DNA of 64,000 nucleotides, from the NCBI RefSeq assembly GCF_950295315.1, contig NC_080164.1, positions 9,534,002-9,598,001 of the forward strand. The letters run 5' to 3'. This DNA is from Erinaceus europaeus. Lineage: Eukaryota; Chordata; Mammalia; Eulipotyphla; Erinaceidae. Below the pieces are notes generated by a model, which saw only the letters and a program-made list of their open reading frames with translations, was not told the DNA's origin and searched no databases. Of the stretch, positions 56,377-64,000 are shown one piece after another. How positions within the stretch are numbered: position 1 is the first letter of the stretch; every line of letters begins with the position of its first letter. The position numbers were made by a program, and so were the translations under genes.

Positions 56377-57862
56377 GTGGCTAGCTGTTAAGGTCAACAC
56401 CTTTTATTTTTATAAATTAGAAAACAAACTCATTTTCAAACATGTCGATACTAGATACATAAAACATATTTATTCCCTTTTGTTGCCCTTATTTTATTGT
56501 TGTAGTTATTATTGTTGTTGGATAGGACAGAGAGAAATGGAGAGAGGAAGGGAAGACAGAAAGGGTGTTTTTTTTTTTTTACTGTGATTTTTTTTGATAC
56601 TAGATATATAAAACCTATTCTACTGTGATTTTTTTTTTTTTTTTAAGGAAGGAATTGCTCTTTCCCCCCAGAGTCTAATTTAAAACTCAAATTCTATCTT
56701 TTACAGAGCCAAGTAGAAAGTACTGGTCTTCAGAACCTGTACTATGAAACAGCACTCTTCAAATTACTTTTTGTTTGTTTCTCAGATGTCTCCTAAAATG
56801 TTTTTGACAATTACATATTCTTGTGCATACCTAAATTACATGATAGTTTTCATCACAAATTTTAGTTACAAAGTATGCAGTCTCTTCTATGTTCTAAATA
56901 TTAAGATAAAATATCTAAAATAAAAATTTAAACCAGCCTTCCAAAAATACTGAATACTTACTATATTCTTCTAAAATAAAACAAAGGGAAGAAATCTATA
57001 TTTCCTTGAAATTGGATTTTGTTTCCTTTCTATTTTCTCCAATTATTTTTTAAAATTTTATTTATTTATTAATGAGAATGATAGGGGGAGAGAGACATCA
57101 CTCTGGCACATGTGTTTCTGGGGATCGAACTCAGGACCTCATGCTTGAGAGTTCAAAATTTTATCACTACGCCACCTCCCGGACCACTTCTCCAGTTTTT
57201 TTTAATTCTACTTTGAATCTTGGAAGTCTTTTCTTGATCACTCTGTGCTTTCACATGAAACATAAAAACAGCAGCATATGCACATTTATATTAAAATTGC
57301 CTTTCAAGTATTTTCTTTGACCAAAACACCCTCAATTTTGTAAAATCATCTAGATTGAGTTATCATTGCAACTATTATGGGCATATAGTCAAAACAGCAA
57401 ATATGCTAGGTCCTGGAACATGATAGCATAGGAGGACCTAGAGGAGGTTGAACTGTTACGTGGAAAACAGAGAAATGTTACACACGTACAAACTTCTGTA
57501 TTTTACTGTTTACTGTAAACCATTAATCCCCCGATTAAAAAATCAGAAAGAAAATAAATAAAATAAAAAATAAAGATATCCCTTGAAGAATAAACTAGGA
57601 GAATGGTATTTCTGAAACCTTGAATTAAAAAATAAAAGTTCAGTTATCCTTCTGGTTGGTTCTCTGGAGATTTTATGCAGCCAATCACACAGCTGAGTAA
57701 GTGAAGTGCAGGTTGGGAGAGGGGGCGCTCTCCTGCGTAGTTAGGACAACCAGTAAAGGCTGAAGTGAGAGGTGGGAGACGACTATGGCTGACCTCAAAT
57801 AGCATTAGGCTGACCAAGTTAAGGAACTAAGGGCTTGGAAATGATTTCTTTAGAACGCGCGC

Positions 57863-57902
<40 letters not shown>

Positions 57903-59413
57903 CTTGAAGCTTCTTTACACTCAAGGAGAGCTGTGACAAAGTGAAGACCACTCCTCTGAGGGTCCTAAGAACAGGGTAGTTGACTTAAGATGCACAAAGA
58001 AAAAATATGAGTCAGGGCTCTGATTAAAGAACCATTTTGGGAAACAGAATCCTGAAATAATAACAGACTTGTAAAACATTTCCAAGAAAGAGGCAGAAGA
58101 AAGGACGGGAGGGGAGGGGAGGGGAGGGGAGGGGAGGGGAGGGGAGGGGAGGGGAGGGGAGGGGAGGGGGGAAGGGAGGGGAAGAAGGCTGGGATGGCCC
58201 AGGTGGAGGGTTCCACTTGGTGTATGGGCATAGAAACTTTGGTGGTGGATGCAGTTAAACTAAGTTGAGCTCCAGTAGAAGCATGTGCTGCTTTGCAAAC
58301 ACCCTCCAATAGGAATAAATAGACAGCTTTCATATTATAAATAGTCATGGGAGAGTGGCCTATTAAAACACGTAAAAACTCTGTATTAGAATTTTAAGTG
58401 AGGGGCCAAAGATAGCATAATGATTCTGCAATAGGACTTCCATGCTTAAGGTTTTAAGGTCCCAGGTTCAATTCCCAGCACCAACATAAGGCAGAGCTGA
58501 GCAGTGTTTTGGTCATAAATAAATCAAGTCAGGAAAGTAGATCAATACTTCACCATGTGCATAACCCAGGATCACACCTGACCTCCACTACTTAGAAGGA
58601 AGTTGGTCTCTTTCACTCTCTTCCTCTACCACTCTTTCGCTATCATGATTAATTAAACTGAAAATTTTTAAGTGTGTTATTAATGTTCATTTCAAAGCAT
58701 AATGAGCTCCTTATCCCCATGAGATGTCTCAAATAGTTAACTCAATTGCAGGAAGTAGGTTGGCTTCAAGCAGAAGCAGAAACCCTTCCAGAAAGGATAT
58801 GTTTGGTGTTGAGTCTCTGCAGGTAGGTGCTGACCTTGTCCTGGAACGCCAGGGTGGCTTCACACCCACAAGCATCTTCTGAGGAGATGAGTCTCCGGGC
58901 TTCTTCAATGGCTGGTGACAAGGGCAGTACACACAGAGTTGTCAGAAGTCAGAGCAAGCCAAGAAACCAACAGCTTAATATATCCATCTCTAAGACATAC
59001 CTGAATGCATTTTCCCAGAGAAAAATGGATGGATGGATGGAAGGAAGGAAGGAAGGAAGGAAGGAAAGAAGGAAGGAAGGAAAGTGTCTTTAAGGAATGG
59101 AAATGCAGCTGGCAATGAAGCGCAGTGGCAGGGTGTAGGATTCTCATGTTCAAAGCCCAGTGTTGGATTCTAGCACTCACCTCCTGTCCCCTCCCCCCAA
59201 AAAAAGAGAAATTATATGAAAAGTGAAGAAATCAGCCCTCTCTGTTTGTTTTAACTTTTAAAATATTTGTTTTGATTTGTTAGGACAGAAAGAAACTGAA
59301 AGGAAAGGGGAGGTAGAGGGACAGAGACATCTGCAGCTCTGTTCCACCAGTTGTGAAGCATGCCTCCTGCAGATTGGGTCTGTGAACTCAACTGGGTGTG
59401 CCACCACCCATTG

Positions 59414-59471
<58 letters not shown>

Positions 59472-60822
59472 AAAGATTCACTTAGGGAGTCAGGCGGTAG
59501 CGCAGCGGGTTAAGAGGACTGGTGCAAAGCACAAGGACCGGTGTAAGGATCCTGGTTCGATCCCCCGGCTCCCCACCTGAAGGGGAGTCGCTTCACAAGC
59601 AGTGAAGCAGGTCTGCAGGTGTCACTCTTTCTGTCCCCCTCTCTGTCTTCCCCTCCTCTCTCCATTTCTCTCTGTCCTATCTTGCAACAATAACATCAAT
59701 AACAGCAATAATAATAACCACAAGAATGATAAAAACAAGGGCAACAAAAAAGGAAAATAAATAAATAAAACATTAAAAATAAAAAGATTCACTTATTAAT
59801 TTCCAAGAGAAAGAGCAAAACCACCACACTGTTCTGATTCTGCCCATGAGGTGCTGGGGACTGAACTCAGGGCCTCAAGCAAGCAAGTCTTGCACTCTAT
59901 CTGCTGGGCCACCTACCTGGGCAAAACAATCCTCTTTGTACAACCAAAATAATTCAAAGATTAAAACTAGGCTATTCCTGGTTTCCTAAACAGATTATCA
60001 TGAAGCGTGAATTCTATTCACTTCTTACCCATAAACTCTTTCACAAACTGCAAGTTCAGTTTGTATTGACATTGAAGCAAAGAGCTTGAGCCACTGCTAA
60101 ATACTGACTCCAAGTTCATCTGTAATTCAGCTGTTCAATGTCACAACCCTTGAATATGCCTAGAGTCTTTCTAGATCTTAGAAGTGACATACAGATCTTC
60201 TTCTTTTTATAATAGGATTACATCCCACTAAACCCAGGGTCAGCTGAAAATACTGAATGAGAAATGCATCTGTTATAGTACACCTGACCTGCCAGACTTG
60301 ACAGCTTAGCCTGGCCTGCCTTAAAGGGGCTCAGTACAAAACAGACGCATCCTATGGAGGGATAGGGAGTTAACATAATGGTTTTGCAAAAGACTTTCGT
60401 GATTAAGACTCTGAGGCCTTAGGTTCAGTCCCTAGCACCGCCACGCTCATGGAGCTCAGCAGTGCACTGGTGTCTCTCTATCTATCTCTATCTCTTTCAC
60501 TAAAAAATTAATTGGGGGGTGCGGGCGGTAGCACAGCAGGTTTAGTGCACATGGTGCAAAACTTCCCACCTGCAGGGGGTTTACTTCACAGGCGGTGAAG
60601 CAGGTCTGCAGGTGTCTAACTTTCTCTCCCCGCCCCCCGTCTTCCCCCCTCCTCTTGAATTCTCTCTGTCCTATCCAACAACAACAGCAATAGCAACAAT
60701 AATAATAATAACCACAACAAGGGCAACAAAAATGGGGAAAATCGCCTCCAGGAGCAGTGGATTCATAGTGCAGCCACCAAGCCCCAGCGATAACCCTGGA
60801 GGCAAATAAATAAAATAAAATA

Positions 60823-60879
<57 letters not shown>

Positions 60880-62065
60880 CACTCCATAGGAAATTAAGAC
60901 AAGTGGAGAAGTGTTAGGGGAAGATGACCATAGGGCTTTCAACTCCACTTCCAGAGAGAGCAGAGGGAAAAAAAAAAAAAAAAAAAGATAAGAAAGGACA
61001 CTGAGAAGTAGTAGGTTTGACTTAGAAAGGAAGAGAAGGCAGGACCATAGAAAGAGGGGCAAATAGATAAAAATGTAAACAGTTATAGAAATAAAGGTCA
61101 GCACATATCTATGATTTTAGAAGAGCTGCTGCAGTTTCCAGTGGGGAGAGGGACGGGGACAAAGAACTCTGGTGATGGGAAATGTGTGGAATTATACCCC
61201 TGTTATCTTATAATTGTGTAAATCAATATTAAATCACTGATAAAAATAAAGTTAAAATCTAACATTATGCAATGCAAAAAAAAAAGACAAGTAGGAATTA
61301 CGTAACACCATTAAGACTAGGGAAAAAGTGCAAAAGAGGAAGAGACAGTTAAATAACAAAGTCAGACTTCTAAGCTCCATATTGTTCTGTCTCCTGCAAT
61401 GTTGCAGATTTGCAACCTAGCAGAAGTCATTCTCCTACCAGACATGAGAGCTTTATGACACCCGTCAAGCCTGTGTTTTGCTCGTTCTTGCACAAAGATA
61501 CAAAGAGGAAGAATTGTTTTGATTTTTAAAAAAGGAATCCATAAGGAAAATGCAAATAACCCAACAGTAAAAATGCAGAAAGGGCAGAAGTAGCACTTTT
61601 ACATATGAAACTCAAATGAGGGGGCTGGGCAGTGGAGCACCCAGTTAAGCACACATCATACTAAGCATGCAAGGTCCTGCGCAAGGATCTGGGTTCAATC
61701 CCCTGTTCCCCACTTGCAGGGGAGATGCTTCACAAGTGCTAAAGCAGGTCTGCAGGTGTCTCCCTTTCTCTCTCCTTCTCTATTTCCCCCTCCCCCTCTC
61801 CATGTCTGCCTCTCCTATTCAATAAAATGCAAAAAAAAAAAAAAAAAAAAAGCTGCCAGGAGAAGTGGATTCATCATACTGACACCGAGCCCCAGTGATA
61901 AACCTAGAAGCAAAATAAATAAATCAAATAAAAAAGAAAGAAAGAAACTCGGATGACCTGTGAGCCTAAGAGGAGATGCCAAATTTCTTTAGTAGCAAGG
62001 AAATGGCAAAATAAGTAATAAGAAGATATTATATATGATACATATATTATATATATGATAAAGAC

Positions 62066-62102
<37 letters not shown>

Positions 62103-63501
62103 GAGAGAGAGAGACCGAGACCAGAGCACTGTTCGGCTTATGGGAGTGCTAGGGATTGAACCTGAAACCTCAGAGCCTCAAGCATCAAAGTCTTTTTTGT
62201 ATATCTAACCATTATACTGTCTCCCTAGCCCAGAGATGCCTCTTTACATCCCCTAAAGTGGCAAAAAGTCTAATCCGACAAAACCAAATGTTGGCAAGCA
62301 TTGGATGTTGCCAAGCATTGGATGTTGACAGCCCACAATGCTGAGTAGCATAGATCACAGCAAAGGCTGGAGATAGACAAGAGCAGGGCGTGTCCTGTCA
62401 CCCAATGAAGCTGGAGGCACAATTTGGGGAGAAGATGTGCTGGTGGGGAGACCAGGAAAAGAATCAGGAAGAGGGTCTTCCATGTCGTGGAAGGAGGCTG
62501 CTGGATCCCGGCGGTATAATAAAGTATCTCCCTGCCCTCCACATGGTCTTGGTCTCAGACTTGTTCTTTGGATCTGCTACAACTTGAGCTGTAACACCTG
62601 AAGCTGTATCACTCTTGAGTTGTAACACTCAGAGTTGTAATGCTTGCAGCCGCGCGGATATATTTTTTCCATAGCATGTTGGGAAGAGAGGAGCTTGGGG
62701 AACTGGGTCTAATGGGTACAGTGATTTGCTTGGGATGATGTAAGTGTTCTGGAAGTGAATAGTGCTGATGGCTGTGAAACAATGAGAGTGTGCTTAGTAC
62801 CATAGAATTGGACCTTTAGAAATGGTTAAAATGCTATTTTAATACCAGGTGACATCGCTTACAGATGGGTTCTAAGAAACAAAGAACCTTGAAAAATTCA
62901 TGTTAAGTGAAATAAGTCAGAAACAGAAGGATGGATGAATATGGGATGATCTCGCTCTCAGGCAGAAGTTGAAAAACAAGACCAGAAGAGAAAACACAAG
63001 TAGAACCTGAACTGGAATTGGCGTATTGCACCAAAGTCAAAGACTCTGGGGTGGGTGGTGGGGAGAGTAAAGGTCCAAGAAGGATGACAGAGGACCTAGT
63101 GGGGGTTGTATTGTTACATGGAAAACTGAGAAATGTTATTCATGTACAAACTATTGTATCTACTGTCGAATGTAAAACATTTAAAAAAAATTAAGAAAAA
63201 AGAAACAAAGAAAAAGACAACACAGAGTGAATTCACGATGGATTATGGTCTATGGCAGCAGATTCAAGGACTCAGAAAGAGGAAGGCTGGGTTACTGAGG
63301 GGAGGCCACGGATCTAAGGCCCTGTGGTGGAATAAGATAATGGCTTGGCTGAAAATGTAATGTTCCAATACCAGTCTTGGGGAAATGTGAAATGTGCCCT
63401 TGTGACAAGGAAAAATCTTGTAAATCAACATTTCCTCAATACTGGACTTAAAACAAATGCCTATATACTATATATATATACACACACACACACATATATA
63501 T

Positions 63502-63564
<63 letters not shown>

Positions 63565-63948
63565 TTTTAAACCCAGAGTTGGATAGGGATAGATTTGAAT
63601 TAGACAGGAAAAACAGAGAGAAGAAGGATGGAATCAGATGATCCTGGAGAGAAGAAGACCTTATAGAGACCTTATGGTTTCATTTTGAACCCACCTGAGA
63701 ACCACTGGAAGATTCTGGCCAGGACAAAGTCTCAGGATCATGCCTCAGAGCGAGAGAGAGGAAAGTGTACTCCTAGAAGACTGTCCTACCAGACAAAACA
63801 AGCTGGAAAGGACGGACTTTACCTGAACATGTCTTCTTGTCTTCATTCAAGGTGTAGTCAGCATAGCAGTCACAGTGATAGGAATTGGGCCCATCGCTCA
63901 CACAGACGTGCTGGCATCCATGATTGCCCAGGGCGCACTTGTTCTGAA
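56321..63948 (-). CDS. MATN3: MATN3 (matrilin-3), last three coding exons
   Basis: Matrilin-3 is a secreted cartilage matrix adaptor: a von Willebrand A domain, four EGF modules and a C-terminal coiled coil that oligomerises it. Seen here are the last EGF exon (63823-63948), the hinge and coiled-coil exon (58801-58911) and the terminal exon (56321-56376). Joined, they read in one frame to a TAA, with a C-terminus close to the recalled human protein (LDDILEKLKINEYGQIHR becomes [18 protein letters not shown]). The vWA domain and first EGF modules lie beyond the right edge. The last intron is of the AT-AC class. The gene is upstream of, and in the same direction as, WDR35. Confidence 0.96.
56462..56562 (-). 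mobile_element. SINE tail fragment between duplications
   Basis: Only tail and part of the body are present. Flanks GATACTAGATACATAAAAC (about 56446) and GATACTAGATATATAAAAC (about 56595) look like its target-site duplication. Lies just inside the intron, upstream in gene sense of the U12 branch region. Confidence 0.75.
57050..57187 (-). mobile_element. Short SINE, second head type
   Basis: Minus-strand ATCACTCTGGCACATGTG, GGATCGAACTCAGGACC and CGCCACCTCCCGGACC. Confidence 0.82.
57405..57545 (+). mobile_element. L1 3' UTR fragment
   Basis: AGGAGGTTGAACTGTTACGT to CATTAATCCCCCGATTAAAA, same end as at 33856. Confidence 0.78.
57855..57900. repeat. (CG)n(TG)n alternating tract
   Basis: Five CG units run into about 18 TG units; purine-pyrimidine alternation of Z-DNA type, in the MATN3 U12 intron. 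Confidence 0.9.
58107..58172. repeat. (GGGGA)n, about 13 units
   Basis: Uninterrupted GGGGA pentamers on plus; a strong quadruplex-type pattern, CCCCT in MATN3 RNA. Confidence 0.93.
58403..58530 (+). mobile_element. Short SINE, third head type
   Basis: GGGCCAAAGATAGCATAATG, GGTTCAATTCCCAGCACCA, ending near GTCATAAATAAATCAAG; a second diverged SINE-like stretch follows to about 58650. Confidence 0.75.
58801..58911 (-). CDS. MATN3: MATN3 coiled-coil exon
   Basis: Encodes [20 protein letters not shown], then [17 protein letters not shown] and the first base of the next codon. The CGC cysteines lie just before the coiled coil, where matrilin subunits are disulfide-linked. Acceptor TCACCAG. The donor is the U12 type ATATCCTTT, directly after AAAC. 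Confidence 0.96.
59026..59084. repeat. (GGAT)n(GGAA)n
   Basis: Four GGAT units and about ten GGAA units with one interruption. Confidence 0.9.
59255..59412 (-). mobile_element. Diverged SINE
   Basis: Minus-strand GTTAGGACAGAAAGAAACTG, CCAGTTGTGAAGCATGCC and GGGTGTGCCACCACCCA head, followed by (TG)n. Confidence 0.72.
59415..59469. repeat. (TG)n microsatellite
   Basis: About 27 units, next to the head of a minus-strand SINE. Confidence 0.94.
59485..59782 (+). mobile_element. ERI-type SINE with perfect duplication
   Basis: Flanked by AAAGATTCACTTA at 59472-59484 and 59783-59795. Confidence 0.94.
59796..59925 (-). mobile_element. Short SINE
   Basis: Minus-strand ACCACACTGTTCTGATTCTG, GGACTGAACTCAGGGCC, TGGGCCACCTACCTGGG. 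Confidence 0.65.
60357..60510 (+). mobile_element. Short SINE, third head type
   Basis: GGGATAGGGAGTTAACATAA head and GGTTCAGTCCCTAGCACCG. Confidence 0.78.
60511..60824 (+). mobile_element. ERI-type SINE, long form
   Basis: GGGGTGCGGGCGGTAGCACA head with the B-box region deleted, CT body, 3' module CAGGAGCAGTGGATTCATAG, AATAAAATAAA tail, then (GT)n. Confidence 0.88.
60825..60874. repeat. (GT)n microsatellite at a SINE tail
   Basis: About 25 units grown at the end of the SINE at 60511. Confidence 0.94.
60925..61265 (+). mobile_element. Unclassified retroposon, 3' part
   Basis: GAAGAGAAGGCAGGACCATA, AAAGAACTCTGGTGATGGG, ATCAATATTAAATCACTGAT; same family as 29690 and 30640. Confidence 0.6.
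61620..61945 (+). mobile_element. SINE, long form
   Basis: GGGGCTGGGCAGTGGAGCAC head, GGGTTCAATCCCCTGTTCC B box, A-run, then GCCAGGAGAAGTGGATTCAT module and AATAAATAAATC. Confidence 0.9.
62055..62235 (-). mobile_element. Short SINE, third head type, with GA repeat
   Basis: (GA)n at 62066-62113, then CAGAGCACTGTTCGGCTTAT and TATACTGTCTCCCTAGCC. Confidence 0.8.
62887..63199 (+). mobile_element. L1 3' end with perfect 13-bp duplication
   Basis: Flanked by AAGAAACAAAGAA at 62874-62886 and 63200-63212. TTCATGTTAAGTGAAATAAG to the A-rich end. In the MATN3 intron before the coiled-coil exon. Confidence 0.93.
63213..63822. other. MATN3 intron, unassigned
   Basis: Unique-looking sequence plus the dinucleotide tract at 63466-63563; no exon. 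Confidence 0.55.
63466..63563. repeat. (TA)n(CA)n(TA)n(TG)n tract
   Basis: TA, CA and TA blocks then about 29 TG units; the CA and TG blocks are mutually complementary, so a hairpin is possible. 260 bp downstream (gene sense) of the MATN3 EGF exon. Confidence 0.9.
63823..63948 (-). CDS. MATN3: MATN3 exon encoding the last EGF module
   Basis: Six-cysteine EGF module: [17 protein letters not shown], then [20 protein letters not shown]. 126 nt, phase 1 to phase 1, as is usual for EGF exons. Acceptor CCTCACAG, donor GTAAAG. Confidence 0.96.
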
Positions 63949-64000
63949 CTGTGAGGGGAGGAAGACAGTCACAGAGGACACAGACTGGTGGGTGTGCTTC

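Larger units (their letters stand above)
56377..58800 (-). other. MATN3: MATN3 last intron, minor (U12) AT-AC class
   Basis: The 5' splice site is ATATCCTTT (complement at 58792-58800), a perfect U12 donor. The 3' end reads CCTTAAC, then AGCTAGCCAC, with the intron ending in AC. The branch A is about 11 nt before the junction, inside the U12 range. AT-AC introns at this place are established for matrilin genes. Contents include a truncated SINE (56456-56562), an L1 3' end, a type C SINE and a GGGGA repeat. Confidence 0.93.

Overview
The window is nuclear DNA from a mammal, almost certainly a hedgehog (Erinaceidae, probably Erinaceus europaeus). Two facts point there. Dozens of copies of a tRNA-derived SINE with an internal CT-rich block and an AATAAA-type tail match the hedgehog ERI type. 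There is also a 5'-truncated non-LTR retrotransposon whose reverse-transcriptase C-terminus looks like the Vingi clade, which was described from hedgehogs. L1 3' ends, class II-like solo LTRs and many microsatellites complete a typical mammalian background.

Two genes are present, both on the minus strand. WDR35 (IFT121, a subunit of the ciliary IFT-A complex) covers the left 50 kb. Its start codon is at 50010, and 16 coding exons can be placed to the base. They run leftward to 4139 and join in a single open frame of 615 codons, covering the two N-terminal WD40 propellers. The remaining exons (C-terminal TPR-like half) lie beyond the left edge. The CpG-island promoter at about 49.9-50.4 kb has a perfect palindromic X-box (RFX site), as expected for a ciliary gene, plus a perfect CRE and several ETS-type sites. 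MATN3 (matrilin-3) enters from the right edge: its last EGF exon (63823-63948), the coiled-coil exon (58801-58911) and the terminal exon (56321-56376) are present. The last intron is a minor-spliceosome AT-AC intron with a perfect U12 donor. The order, MATN3 upstream of WDR35 in tandem, is the one known in other mammals.

The most striking feature is in WDR35 intron 1. An approximately 8 kb G-rich minisatellite (41901-49890, 27/28-bp unit, roughly 290 copies) starts about 100 bp after the exon 1 donor. It has higher-order segmental duplications. Because its unit length is mostly a multiple of three and lacks stops, it is open in several frames. One of these continues from the real WDR35 start codon for about 1,114 codons if intron 1 is retained.

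Layout: 1-4138 WDR35 intron 16 with SINEs and a solo LTR; 4139-40500 WDR35 exons 16 to 2 with introns full of retroposons, including the LTR at 21482, the LTR at 36251 and the nested Vingi at 37598; 40634-41364 an L1 with target-site duplication; 41901-49890 the minisatellite; 49930-50470 the promoter island; 50.4-55.3 kb intergenic repeats including another solo LTR (53946-54519); 55.3-63.95 kb the 3' part of MATN3. Comparisons with human WDR35 and MATN3 are from recalled protein sequences, not from an alignment run here.
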